Counted from the stretch's first letter, positions 28,626-37,448 are shown. The stretch is DNA of 64,000 bases from Metabacillus litoralis (GCF_007994985.1 NZ_VOQF01000007.1:353977-417976); one strand, 5' to 3'. Notes: generated from the sequence alone by a model not told the origin. Program-made: numbers and translations.

Positions 28626-29796
28626 CCCCTTTTACCGCTACAGTCAGTTTTTTGTCATAAAGGATGGTTGTGAAGATTCCAATTGTTAAGAGACCGATGA
28701 TAATGTAGAAAAGTAGATTCATATTGTAATAATCTACAACAAAGCCGCCAAGAAGGGGTCCGATCATTCTTCCACCAGTTGCAGTACTGTTCACAAAGCC
28801 TTGATAAAAGCCTTGTCTTCCTTTAGGAGCTAAATCATTTGCAATTGTAGGAACAGCAGGCCAAATAAGCATTTCACCAATTGTTAAAATCACCATTGCA
28901 ACTAAAAATCCTGTAAATTGTTCAGCATATGATGCGACAATAAAAGATCCAATAAAAATGACAAATCCGATCACCATCTGTTTTTTAATGGTTTTTGCAA
29001 AACGCTTAACAAATAAGGAAATAAGAGGCTGACCACATACAATTAATACACCATTAATTGTCCATAACAAGCTATATTGGTGTAAAGGAATATTTAAACT
29101 TTGTGTATGAGAAGAAATTGTTGAAGGCCATTGCACATATCCAACCCAGCATAATAAGTACCCTGTACATAAAATAACAAGAGCCGTGAATTTTGTGCGA
29201 TTTTTGACAACACCTTTTTGATCTAATATTGAAGTTTGGCTACCTTGTGCTCCATCAATATTTCGATACCCGAAGAATGCAATTAAGAAAAAGACAGCAT
29301 ACAGTGCTGCATTCGCTATAAATATATAATTAAATGATACAGAAGCAACAATTCCACCTAAAGAGGCTCCAGCTGCTACTCCGACATTTTGTGCAACATA
29401 TATGGCATTAAATGATTTTCGACCACCTTCTGGCCAAACTGTACCTGCAAGCGCATATGTAGCAGGAAATACAATCCCAGATCCAAAGCCTATGAGTATA
29501 AGTAAATACATGTAAACAGGCCATTGGTGAAAAAACATAAGAGTTATTACAGACACGAGCGTAATGATAATGCCTAATAGTATTGATTTATAACCACCGA
29601 TTTTATCAAACAAAATACCGCCAACTAAGTTACCAATAACACTAGCCGCAGCATTAAGCATTAATACAAAGCCAGCTACAGTTAACGATTTCCCGAGATG
29701 TTCATGGATATAAATTGTATTAAGTGGCCATAAAAAAGAGGCTCCGGTCACATTGATCATCATCCCAATTATAAGCAACCAAAGGGAACGTGGCAT
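28597..29796 (-). CDS. yttB: MFS transporter, YttB-like
   Basis: A 399-residue drug-resistance-type MFS protein with twelve predicted helices. The first helix and loop (GASFLWPLNTIYIHEHLG) and the motif A region GGILFDKIGGYK near residues 58-69 resemble B. subtilis YttB. Substrate unknown. The last nine residues (DQTPSEIGV) are encoded by an intergenic palindrome that also provides the stop codon, so the native C-terminus was probably replaced or extended. ATG at 29796 follows GAGGAGG. Confidence 0.82.
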   Translation of the reverse strand: MPRSLWLLIIGMMINVTGASFLWPLNTIYIHEHLGKSLTVAGFVLMLNAAASVIGNLVGGILFDKIGGYKSILLGIIITLVSVITLMFFHQWPVYMYLLILIGFGSGIVFPATYALAGTVWPEGGRKSFNAIYVAQNVGVAAGASLGGIVASVSFNYIFIANAALYAVFFLIAFFGYRNIDGAQGSQTSILDQKGVVKNRTKFTALVILCTGYLLCWVGYVQWPSTISSHTQSLNIPLHQYSLLWTINGVLIVCGQPLISLFVKRFAKTIKKQMVIGFVIFIGSFIVASYAEQFTGFLVAMVILTIGEMLIWPAVPTIANDLAPKGRQGFYQGFVNSTATGGRMIGPLLGGFVVDYYNMNLLFYIIIGLLTIGIFTTILYDKKLTVAVKGDQTPSEIGV

Positions 29797-29966
29797 ATTT
29801 CTCCTCCTCTAGAAAAGATATTGTATAAAAATAACGATTTTGATTAATACCGTACATTTTTATTATCCTTCTGAGAATATTAGCCCCTTTTCTTTTGTTT
29901 TGCAATGAAGATACTTAATGTTGTAATAATGTGAATTTACCGACTTTTCAACGCTGTATTTACTTA

Positions 29967-30449
29967 CTATTCTACTAATTTGTACATAAGCAGATCATCA
30001 ACAAATTCACCATCAATTAGAAACTCTTTTACTAATCTTCCTTGTTCAATAAAACCGCATTTTTTATAAAAATCTATTGCTCCTTCATTTGATGAAAGAA
30101 CACGAAGTGCCAATTTGTGAATGTTTTTATCCTTTGCCATTTTCATTAATTCATCAAGCAGCTTGCTACCGATTCCTTTTCCTTGATAATGTTGATCAAC
30201 AGCAATATCTATTTCTAGCACATGCTGATTTGTTTTCAATGGTGTTGGATAATGGAATCCTAAATAGCCAACAACTCTTTCTTCTAAAATAGCTACAAGC
30301 TGACTTCCCTCAGGGTTTTTCTCACTAAATTCATTAAGAGAATCCCATTTTATAATTGTAGGTGTTGTTTTCATATTCCAAACTTTATGGTCTATATCTA
30401 TTAATTGTTCAAAGTCACTTTCTTTAGAAAATCTAATTTTGATTGTCAT
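29967..30449 (-). CDS. GNAT family N-acetyltransferase
   Basis: A 160-residue acetyltransferase of the GNAT fold. The acetyl-CoA loop is QHYQGKGIGSKLLDEL near residues 93-108 and the C-terminal ALRVLSSNEGAIDFYKKCGF is characteristic. The acceptor may be an amine antibiotic, a polyamine or a protein N-terminus; nothing nearby identifies it. It lies between the ytr operon terminator and yttB. Confidence 0.85.
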   Translation of the reverse strand: MTIKIRFSKESDFEQLIDIDHKVWNMKTTPTIIKWDSLNEFSEKNPEGSQLVAILEERVVGYLGFHYPTPLKTNQHVLEIDIAVDQHYQGKGIGSKLLDELMKMAKDKNIHKLALRVLSSNEGAIDFYKKCGFIEQGRLVKEFLIDGEFVDDLLMYKLVE

Positions 30450-30531
30450 GTTGATTCCTCTTTTTAATTTAATTATCTAAAAAATAGAGATCGTTAGCAA
30501 CGATAAAAAAAATTAAAACCCTTTACTAAAG

Positions 30532-30584
30532 AAAAATGACGATCAGACCAAATTACTTTTCGATTTGGTTTGATTGTCATTTTT
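30532..30584. terminator. Bidirectional terminator below the ytr operon
   Basis: AAAAATGAC-GATCAGACCAAAT pairs with ATTTGGTTTGATTGTCATTTTT with few mismatches. T/A tracts lie on both sides. Confidence 0.85.
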
Positions 30585-30634
30585 ATATTAAGTATGTTTT
30601 TCTAACGATTGCCTAAGCAATGACCAACATACCT

Positions 30635-30895
30635 TTACATCTCTCTTCTTAAAGCATTCTTTTCATTAAATTCTGTAACATTTGTATCATGGATCAAAAT
30701 ATCACCTGATGTAGGCGATATATAGCCTGAAAGTAAATTTAGCAAAGTTGATTTACCTGAGCCACTTCTTCCTACTATTGAAGCAATTTCTCCTTTATTA
30801 ATTTTCAGAGAAGTATTCTTCAAAACAGGGATTTCTTTTTCACTGCCTTTTTTACCAACCTTAAACGAATGGCTTAGCTGATGAACCTCGATCAT
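30635..30895 (-). pseudogene. ytrE: Truncated ytrE (ABC ATPase cut before the Q-loop)
   Basis: Only 86 residues remain of an ABC ATPase of about 230. Walker [10 protein letters not shown] is present near residues 43-51, but the frame stops after NALRREM. Q-loop, LSGGQ, Walker B and the switch His are all absent, so no ATP hydrolysis is possible. A start with ribosome site (GGAGGAAA) persists. The next gene of the B. subtilis operon, ytrF (MacB-like permease), is also missing. An inverted repeat (GTATGTT ... AACATAC, 30592-30633) lies just after the stop and may mark a deletion junction. Confidence 0.85.
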
Positions 30896-30919
30896 ATTTT
30901 CTCCTCCAATTAACTTTTG

Positions 30920-31840
30920 CTATTTTTTCTTTTTAAATATGAGATAATAACTAACAATAAACCCGATAAATGCCCCAATTCCTCCGCCGATCAAATAACC
31001 TACCATTCGTTCATCTGTTAAATAACCAAACGCACTAAAGCCTATAACCCCTATAAAAATGACAATAATTTGCACAGGTCTGTTCATTGATTTCCATGTA
31101 AAAAAAGCTCCGGTCCGTTCTATCGGGTGTTTTATGAAAGCAAAATAACCAACGATAAGAAATAAACATGCTAAAAGAAATGGTATGTATAGCTCTGAAT
31201 AACGAGCAGAATCAAAAGATAGATAAGATACTGGAGATATGCTATACACATTCTTTAACTTATCATCAAGAGGTATTTCGAGATTAAAAAGTATATCTAG
31301 CTGAATAATAGTTAGCAAAACTAATAATAGAGGAAGAATGCTTACCGAAATTGTTACTAATCCTTGAGCAAAAGCTGTACCAGTAAATGCTCCCGCCGAA
31401 ATCGTGATCGCATAAAATAGTAACATAGCTCCTAAACCATCTAAGTAGTATTCTACAAAATAAGTAGTTTGCATTTCATTTAACCGAAGGATAAGCCCGG
31501 TTAAAGTAAAAGAAAGTAACCAACCTATTAAAATAACACTTAAACCTAAAAAACATTTCGTCAAATAAATTTGAGCTCTTGAATATGGTAGTGAACAAGT
31601 AAACTCCAATATGCCATTGCTTCGTTCACTGCCAATTTGAACAAGAGCTAATGCTATGATTAACACGATGAAAATAAACGTTACTTCCATATATAGAAAA
31701 TCAACAAATTCATAGCTATGATAATTCACATGTTGAGACCAAATATTTAAAGGTGTGAAAAAGGATAGAATCAAAAAAGTAATAAGTAATTGAATCCAAT
31801 TTCTCCTCATTTCCACTTTCATCAATTCCACCGCTACCAT
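30920..31840 (-). CDS. ytrC: ABC-2 type permease of the ytr operon
   Basis: A 306-residue protein with eight or so hydrophobic segments, of the ABC-2 type permease group. It overlaps ytrB by seven bases. B. subtilis has two paralogous permeases here, YtrC and YtrD; this genome has one, and I cannot say which. The motif GSERSNGILEFTCSLPYSR near residues 66-84 is the usual cytoplasmic coupling segment. With YtrB it should form an exporter induced by cell-wall antibiotics. Confidence 0.82.
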   Translation of the reverse strand: MVAVELMKVEMRRNWIQLLITFLILSFFTPLNIWSQHVNYHSYEFVDFLYMEVTFIFIVLIIALALVQIGSERSNGILEFTCSLPYSRAQIYLTKCFLGLSVILIGWLLSFTLTGLILRLNEMQTTYFVEYYLDGLGAMLLFYAITISAGAFTGTAFAQGLVTISVSILPLLLVLLTIIQLDILFNLEIPLDDKLKNVYSISPVSYLSFDSARYSELYIPFLLACLFLIVGYFAFIKHPIERTGAFFTWKSMNRPVQIIVIFIGVIGFSAFGYLTDERMVGYLIGGGIGAFIGFIVSYYLIFKKKK

Positions 31841-32712
31841 CTTCTCTTTCCTCCAAACTTTGCAATAAATACTTCCTCTAAAGAAACGGAAAGTTCATTC
31901 CAAATTCTTGGTGCAAGAAGGTTTAAAAATTCATGACTATCCTCATCATCACGTTTTAGTATGACTGTGTAGAATACACCAGTTGATTCTAAAATTGGGA
32001 TCCCTCTTTTTCTAATCTTTAATTCAACATCATTGTCATATGCAAGTTGAACCTTAACATAATCATCCTTCAAGTCTTCAACTTCTATCACTTCAGATAA
32101 CTGATTGTCTTCTAAAAAGGCAATCCGATTACAGATTCGTTCAATATCTTCTAATCGATGAGATGTTATTAAAATTGTTGTTCCTTTATTAGCCACTTCA
32201 TCAATCATTAATTGAAGTAAGTCATGTCTTGTAACGGCATCAATTCCATCAGTTGGTTCATCTAGCATAATAACAGCTGGTCTGATGGAAAATGATAAAA
32301 TCAAAGATAATTGCTTTTTTAAGCCTGTTGATAATTCTCTGTATTTTTTATTTTCTGGTAAATCATAACGATTTACTAATTCGTTAGCATAGGTCACATC
32401 AAAATCAGGATAAATGGTACGTAACAACCTCACTAATTGTTTATATGTATAGCGATCAAATGCTGGATTTTGCACGGGCATATAAACCACATTACGTTTT
32501 ATTAGTGGATGATCTATAATCGATATATCTTCAAATAAAATTTCACCCTGGTCTACATTCAAGATCTGTTGGATACATCGTAGTAATGTTGTTTTTCCAG
32601 ATCCATTACGTCCTAGTAAACCAAAAATTTCACCAGACTTTAATTTTAAATTGATATCTTTTACGACTTCAATATTGTCAATTTTTTTCGTGAGATTCTT
32701 TATTTCGAGCAT
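31834..32712 (-). CDS. ytrB: ABC transporter ATP-binding protein YtrB
   Basis: A 292-residue ABC ATPase. Walker A LLGRNGSGKTT lies at about residues 33-43; the signature is ELSTGLKKQ in place of LSGGQ; Walker B is AVIMLDEPTDGID; the switch His is in TSHRLED. A C-terminal extension of about 80 residues is usual for YtrB-like proteins. ATG at 32712 follows GGGGGAG and lies 35 bp inside the end of ytrA, so the two are coupled. Confidence 0.9.
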   Translation of the reverse strand: MLEIKNLTKKIDNIEVVKDINLKLKSGEIFGLLGRNGSGKTTLLRCIQQILNVDQGEILFEDISIIDHPLIKRNVVYMPVQNPAFDRYTYKQLVRLLRTIYPDFDVTYANELVNRYDLPENKKYRELSTGLKKQLSLILSFSIRPAVIMLDEPTDGIDAVTRHDLLQLMIDEVANKGTTILITSHRLEDIERICNRIAFLEDNQLSEVIEVEDLKDDYVKVQLAYDNDVELKIRKRGIPILESTGVFYTVILKRDDEDSHEFLNLLAPRIWNELSVSLEEVFIAKFGGKRRW

Positions 32713-33094
32713 GGGATTCTCCCCCTACTTCTTTCTTAATTTCATCAATCCATTCATGAATATGGTTAAAATCAATACCCGCATAAAATGCATCGATAAT
32801 CAAAGGCTTTAATTGTTCCTTTATCACTTCCATCTTCCTTTCATCTAATGATACTCTTGCATTTTCGGAAACATATGTCCCTCGTCCTCGTAAAGTTTCA
32901 ATAATGCCTTGTCTTTCTAATTCCTTATAAGCCTTACTAACAGTATTTGGATTAGCAATAATCATCGTTGATAATTCCCGGACTGATGGTAGCTTGTCAC
33001 CAGATTTTAATAACCCTTTAAAACAAAGCTCTTTCATTTGTTGAATGATTTGTTCATAAATGGGAGTAGAACTTCTCGGATCTATTTGTATGAT
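32678..33094 (-). CDS. ytrA: GntR-family repressor YtrA with probable AUC start
   Basis: The full-length protein (138 residues) begins at ATC 33094: IIQIDPRSSTPIYEQIIQQM aligns with the known YtrA N-terminus, and GGGAG lies five bases upstream. In this frame an ochre stop lies eight codons before ATC, and no ATG, GTG or TTG occurs until Met20 at 33037. Starting at Met20 would delete the first helix of the winged-helix domain. The DNA-binding segment is LPSVRELSTMIIANPNTVSKAY. It should repress its own operon through the palindrome at 33134-33156. Confidence 0.82.
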   Translation of the reverse strand: MIQIDPRSSTPIYEQIIQQMKELCFKGLLKSGDKLPSVRELSTMIIANPNTVSKAYKELERQGIIETLRGRGTYVSENARVSLDERKMEVIKEQLKPLIIDAFYAGIDFNHIHEWIDEIKKEVGGESHARNKESHEKN

Positions 33095-33133
33095 CGTTTC
33101 TCCCTTCTTTCTCTCAAGTTAAAATTGAACTAA

Positions 33134-33156
33134 GTGTATTATATAATGTAGTACAC
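33134..33156. promoter_or_regulatory. YtrA operator overlapping the ytr promoter
   Basis: A 23-bp inverted repeat with arms GTGTA and TACAC (18 of 23 positions symmetric) contains a TATAAT on the minus strand. GntR/YtrA-type repressors bind such sites; here the operator covers the -10. Confidence 0.75.
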
Positions 33157-33220
33157 ATAGTACGATAATATGTTGGTAACTATTTGTCAATAAGTATTTT
33201 ATGTAGAAGAGTTAACACGA

Positions 33221-33246
33221 AAAAAGGACCATAGAAGGTCCTTTTT
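33221..33246. terminator. Bidirectional terminator after ytzC unit
   Basis: AAAAAGGACC-ATAGAA-GGTCCTTTTT, a 10-bp stem with A/T tracts at both ends. It stands between the small 33251 gene and the ytr promoter. Confidence 0.9.
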
Positions 33247-33250
33247 CATG

Positions 33251-33418
33251 TTATTCCATTTCAACTCTTTGCTTTGATTTTATTGGTTGACCTTTTTTGG
33301 CATTTTTAACCTTTGTTTCTTTTATAGGATCAAAATCTTGACCAACCTCTAAGTCTTTATTATTGATTCCATTTTTCGTTTTTTGCTCAGGGTTATTTTG
33401 CTTGGAACGTTTTTTCAT
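33251..33418 (-). CDS. Small basic protein coupled to ytzC
   Basis: A 55-residue hydrophilic, Lys/Gln/Asn-rich protein beginning MKKRSKQNNPEQKTKN and ending KSKQRVEME. No membrane segment or known motif. Its ATG overlaps the TGA of ytzC (ATGA, 33415-33418) and a terminator follows its stop by five bases, which supports a real gene. Composition recalls small spore-associated proteins, but this is only a resemblance. Function unknown. Confidence 0.65.
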   Translation of the reverse strand: MKKRSKQNNPEQKTKNGINNKDLEVGQDFDPIKETKVKNAKKGQPIKSKQRVEME

Positions 33419-33687
33419 CGTTCAGTATCCCCCTTCAATATCATTTCATTTTGCACTTGCTGTAATTGTAATCTCATGCGATAAAGCTGATCTTGTTGTT
33501 GATCATTCGCACTTAAAGAAAGGTGGTTAATATCATTTACCGCATCTTCTAATTGTTGAAGAGCTTTTGTATATTCTGTCTCATTATAATGTTCTTGCTT
33601 CATACCTGTTTTATATTGATCACGAGCGTAATCAAGGGCGTCTGTACATCTTTGCAAATATTCGTCAACGGATTGTCTTGTTGCCAT
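33415..33687 (-). CDS. ytzC: YtzC family protein
   Basis: A 90-residue, largely helical, Gln-rich protein matching B. subtilis YtzC in sequence and position. It contains YTKALQQLEDAVNDINHL and a likely coiled coil through residues 40-85. The start is ATG 33687 after GGAGGAG; an upstream ATG at 33732 adds 15 residues without a ribosome site. Function unknown. It is divergent from ytqA and coupled to a small downstream gene. Confidence 0.82.
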   Translation of the reverse strand: MATRQSVDEYLQRCTDALDYARDQYKTGMKQEHYNETEYTKALQQLEDAVNDINHLSLSANDQQQDQLYRMRLQLQQVQNEMILKGDTER

Positions 33688-33871
33688 CTTTATCTCCTCC
33701 AAACGATATGAAGTTAATGAAAGCTTCATCATATTTTATTATGAACAGTACTCTTAAAAACTTGTGTTTTAAATAATGGTAACAATCCAAATGTCTATTT
33801 TTTTAAAAGGCATCATGATAAGATATTTAGATGAAATATTCATGAGCGATACGAAAAAGGAGGGATTTGCT

Positions 33872-34837
33872 ATGAATCAAGCTTCTCCGTTTGCTTTTGC
33901 AACTGATAATAAACGATACCATACATGGAATTATCATTTACGACAGCATTTTGGACATAAAGTATTTAAAGTGGCTTTAGACGGTGGATTTGATTGTCCT
34001 AATCGAGATGGCACAGTTGCACATGGTGGCTGTACTTTTTGTAGTGCAGCTGGATCTGGTGATTTTGCAGGTAATCGAGCTGATGATTTAGTGACTCAAT
34101 TTAATGAAATTAAAAATAAAATGCATCATAAATGGAAAGATGGTAAGTATATGGCCTACTTTCAAGCCTATACAAATACACACGCTCCAGTAGAGGTTTT
34201 AAGAGAAAAGTTTGAATCGGTATTAAATCAAGAAGGTGTTGTAGGTATTTCAATAGCAACACGACCAGATTGTTTACCAGATGATGTGATTGAATATTTA
34301 GCTGAGTTAAACGAACGAACTTATTTATGGGTTGAGCTAGGCTTACAAACTGTCCATGAACGAACTGCGCTTTTAATCAATCGAGCACATGACTTTCAAT
34401 GCTATATAGAAGGTGTCAATAAGCTAAGAAAACATGGAATTCGAATTTGTTCCCATATTATTAACGGTTTACCATTAGAAAATAATGAAATGATGATGGA
34501 AACAGCAAAAGCTGTTTCACAACTTGATGTTCAAGGAATAAAGATCCATTTATTGCATTTATTAAAAGGAACTCCAATGGTTAAACAATATGAAAAAGGC
34601 AAATTAGAGTTTTTATCACAAGAAGATTATGTAAATCTTGTATGTGATCAACTAGAAATTATTCCACCAGAAATGATTGTCCATCGTATTACAGGTGATG
34701 GTCCCATTGATTTAATGATTGGACCGATGTGGAGTGTTAATAAATGGGATGTTTTAAATTCAATTGATGCTGAATTAAAAAGACGTAACAGCTTCCAAGG
34801 AAAATATTATATACAATCTGAGGGAAGCATAATATGA
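33872..34837 (+). CDS. ytqA: Radical SAM protein, YtqA/YhcC family
   Basis: A 321-residue radical SAM enzyme of the TIGR01212 group. The [4Fe-4S] motif has the family's unusual spacing: CPNRDGTVAHGGCTFC near residues 42-57. The C-terminal domain includes the QGIKIHLLHLLKGTPM segment. The start is ATG 33872 behind GGAGGGA; the open frame upstream lacks a ribosome site. It is coupled by an ATGA overlap to ytqB. An RNA-modification role for the pair has been proposed for homologues but is not proven by sequence. Confidence 0.9.
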   Translation: MNQASPFAFATDNKRYHTWNYHLRQHFGHKVFKVALDGGFDCPNRDGTVAHGGCTFCSAAGSGDFAGNRADDLVTQFNEIKNKMHHKWKDGKYMAYFQAYTNTHAPVEVLREKFESVLNQEGVVGISIATRPDCLPDDVIEYLAELNERTYLWVELGLQTVHERTALLINRAHDFQCYIEGVNKLRKHGIRICSHIINGLPLENNEMMMETAKAVSQLDVQGIKIHLLHLLKGTPMVKQYEKGKLEFLSQEDYVNLVCDQLEIIPPEMIVHRITGDGPIDLMIGPMWSVNKWDVLNSIDAELKRRNSFQGKYYIQSEGSII

Positions 34838-35406
34838 AGCTACAGAGAATATTACCGTTTGCAAAACAGCTATTACAAAATTCCATTAATACTGGGGATA
34901 TTGTTGTAGATGCAACTGTAGGAAATGGTCATGACACTGTTTTTTTAGCGAAAACAGTAGGCGAAAAAGGACATGTTTATGGATTTGACATACAAAAGCA
35001 GGCTATTATTAATGCGATTGAACGGCTAAAAACTGAGAAGCTAAAAGAACGTGTGACTCTTGTACAACAAGGACATGAAACAGTTACGTCAGTTATTCCT
35101 CACCATCTTGCTGGCGAAGTCTCGGGAGCAATCTTCAACCTTGGATATTTACCAGGTGGTGACCCCTCAATTGTTACTTTACCTGATACAACAAAATCAG
35201 CTATTGAGCAGTTATTAAAGCTTATGAAGCGAGAGGGCATCATTGTTATCGTGATCTATCATGGTCATACTGAAGGAAAACTAGAACGAGATGAATTGAT
35301 GAATTACGTCACTTCAATTGATCCACAAGTTGCGCATGTTATTCAATATCAATTTTTAAACAAACAGAATAACCCACCATATATCGTTGCCATAGAAAAA
35401 TGTTAA
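34834..35406 (+). CDS. ytqB: SAM-dependent methyltransferase YtqB
   Basis: A 190-residue Rossmann-fold methyltransferase. The SAM motif I is VDATVGNGHDTVFLAK near residues 24-39, with the acidic ribose-binding residue in GFDIQ. The NLGYLPGGD segment is the catalytic motif IV equivalent. ATG overlaps the stop of ytqA. Family members resemble rRNA methyltransferases; B. subtilis YtqB has been crystallised as a SAM-binding protein, and a tRNA-modification role (mnmM type, acting on the wobble uridine) is likely. Confidence 0.88.
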   Translation: MKLQRILPFAKQLLQNSINTGDIVVDATVGNGHDTVFLAKTVGEKGHVYGFDIQKQAIINAIERLKTEKLKERVTLVQQGHETVTSVIPHHLAGEVSGAIFNLGYLPGGDPSIVTLPDTTKSAIEQLLKLMKREGIIVIVIYHGHTEGKLERDELMNYVTSIDPQVAHVIQYQFLNKQNNPPYIVAIEKC

Positions 35407-35411
35407 TCATG

Positions 35412-35458
35412 TAACAAAAAATCCCCCTAAAAATTAGATCACTCTAACTTTTAGGGGT
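35412..35458 (-). terminator. Terminator of ytpB
   Basis: CCCCTAAAAGTTAGA-GTGA-TCTAATTTTTAGGGG on the minus strand gives a 15-bp stem with one mismatch, followed by ATTTTTTG. It also borders the end of ytqB. Confidence 0.88.
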
Positions 35459-35516
35459 GTAAAGATAAAACCTTTTTAAATTTTCTCATCAAACACAAAC
35501 TAAATTTTAAAAACTA

Positions 35517-36596
35517 TTAAGAGCTTTTTTTCCAATTCAACTTTTGAAATGCTCTATAGGCTCTTCCATTAAAATAAAAGAAATAAGTAGTCATTCCACC
35601 AAGTCTAATTAGCTTTTTAGCAAGTTTATTACGATCCTTATGTGTAGCTACTTTATCGTCAGATAAATAAACACCCAATAATCCTCGGTTAATCAATTTG
35701 TGGAAATTTTCATGTGGTATCCCCTTTAAGTGGTCATCGGCTTTTTCCACGAAGTACTCTAGCCTTTTCATCATAGAAGATTCAGAGGAATAATAACTGC
35801 AGAAATTCAAGTCACCACCTAACTCATCCTCATCTTGATCAATTAAATAATCCAGTAAAATATGTAATCCCTGAATATATGGGAAATAGCTATTCCTAAT
35901 TTGCAAGGCCTGCTTTTCTTCAAAATCACCCTGGAAAGCATACGCAACTAAACAGAATATACCTAATGTTGAACCAGTACATGCTGAGAATTCATACCAT
36001 TCCATGTCAGGAAGATTTGATTTATGTTTTTGAAACCAATTTTCGAGTCTTGGTACACGTTCTTCTTTTTTCACATGTTTATGTACTTGAAGATCACAAT
36101 AATAACCAGATAATTCAATAAGGTGCTTAGCAATGATAGGATAATGCTGTAAATCAGCTAAAACATTTTGACAAGTTTGAACAAGACTGTGTAAATACCC
36201 ACCATCATCTTGATCTTCTCTGTATTGGTAATAATTTTTACAAGGGGCTCCGCAGGTTAAAGCATCAAGCATAGATTGATGCAGCATTCTGAAATCCTCT
36301 GGATCCAAGGATGTACTTCGATCACATAAGTTATCTAAATAATCACTTATCGTTTGATAAGCAACAATAAATTCAATACATTGCTGTTTATGTGTACCAG
36401 AGATAATTGCTAATATTCCTCCACCCTCACAGTGAAATTCTTTTTCATTTATACTATTGATTGCTTGAGTTCTTAACTCTTTATTAGGAATTTTTTCTGC
36501 ATATTCTCGCCAATGGCCAATGTAAAAATGAACAATTGGAAAAATTTCACGATACACTTTCGTCATTAATCTTAATGGATGCTGCGGTACTGTCAA
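35517..36596 (-). CDS. ytpB: Tetraprenyl-beta-curcumene synthase
   Basis: A class IB terpene synthase of the YtpB family, making tetraprenyl-beta-curcumene, a precursor of C35 sesquarterpenes. The metal-binding aspartate motif is DYLDNLCDR near residue 110. The start is ambiguous: TTG at 36596 is nine bases after GAGGTG and gives MTVPQHPLRLM (359 residues), while a GTG at 36608 overlaps the ribosome site. Length fits the family. It is 36 bp downstream of ytpA on the same strand, an arrangement conserved in Bacillus. Confidence 0.92.
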   Translation of the reverse strand: MTVPQHPLRLMTKVYREIFPIVHFYIGHWREYAEKIPNKELRTQAINSINEKEFHCEGGGILAIISGTHKQQCIEFIVAYQTISDYLDNLCDRSTSLDPEDFRMLHQSMLDALTCGAPCKNYYQYREDQDDGGYLHSLVQTCQNVLADLQHYPIIAKHLIELSGYYCDLQVHKHVKKEERVPRLENWFQKHKSNLPDMEWYEFSACTGSTLGIFCLVAYAFQGDFEEKQALQIRNSYFPYIQGLHILLDYLIDQDEDELGGDLNFCSYYSSESSMMKRLEYFVEKADDHLKGIPHENFHKLINRGLLGVYLSDDKVATHKDRNKLAKKLIRLGGMTTYFFYFNGRAYRAFQKLNWKKSS

Positions 36597-36632
36597 AGGG
36601 GGTGTCACCTCTTATTTATAAATTTTTATATT

Positions 36633-37448
36633 TTAAGTATCAGATTGATCATTTGGTCTATCATTCAAGCAATGAGTATCGAAGAAGTTCTTCGCTCTCT
36701 CAAATACCTGTTCGCGTTCTGGCTCACTAAAAATTTCATGATACAAGCCTTCCCATTCTTTATAGCTTTTGTCAAGAAGATCAACTTTGTTAAACCACTC
36801 TTTTACAAGTGACTTATCAACAATTTTATCCGCTCCTCCTTGCATAAGTAGCAAAGGAACTTTCTGGAATTTATCGACCTGCTTTTGTGCCTCTTCCATT
36901 GCATGTATCAGTTCACGATACCATCTAACTGAAACCTTTGTCACATATAAAGAATCATTTTCATCATTATCTTGCACAGATTTATTCCTCGTTGCAATTG
37001 AAACATTTAAATTTGACTCAACCTTAAAAGAGGGTGCAATAATATTTAACCCTCTTGATGCAAGTTCCAATGCTTTATTTGGCTTATATAAGATCCCTAA
37101 ACAAGGTGAAGATAATATTACGGCTTTTACTTCCTGATGTTTTTCCTGTAAAGAACGAATAACAACTAAACCACCCATACTATGTCCTATTAAAAATAAA
37201 GGCAGATTGTACTTTTTTGATTCTTTAATCCATTCATTAACCTCTATAATGTATTCGTCAAAGGATTGAATATGTCCTCTTCTTCTCGTAGATGTTCCTT
37301 GACCTGGTAAATCGCCCATAATGACATGGTAACCAGCTAATCTCCACATTTCAACAAGCCATTTATAACGACCATGATGTTCAGCAGCTCCATGAACAAT
37401 GACGATTACACCCTTAGCTATCTCTACTTCAGCTTCCCATTTCCACAT
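36633..37448 (-). CDS. ytpA: Lysophospholipase / alpha-beta hydrolase YtpA
   Basis: A 271-residue alpha/beta hydrolase. The nucleophile elbow is GHSMGG near residue 88, the oxyanion HGAAEHHGRY lies near residue 19, and the catalytic His is in LYHEIFSEPER near the C-terminus. B. subtilis YtpA is linked to the phospholipid antibiotic bacilysocin and hydrolyses the acyl chain at glycerol sn-2. It is operonic with ytpB. ATG at 37448 follows AGGAGG. Confidence 0.9.
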   Translation of the reverse strand: MWKWEAEVEIAKGVIVIVHGAAEHHGRYKWLVEMWRLAGYHVIMGDLPGQGTSTRRRGHIQSFDEYIIEVNEWIKESKKYNLPLFLIGHSMGGLVVIRSLQEKHQEVKAVILSSPCLGILYKPNKALELASRGLNIIAPSFKVESNLNVSIATRNKSVQDNDENDSLYVTKVSVRWYRELIHAMEEAQKQVDKFQKVPLLLMQGGADKIVDKSLVKEWFNKVDLLDKSYKEWEGLYHEIFSEPEREQVFERAKNFFDTHCLNDRPNDQSDT

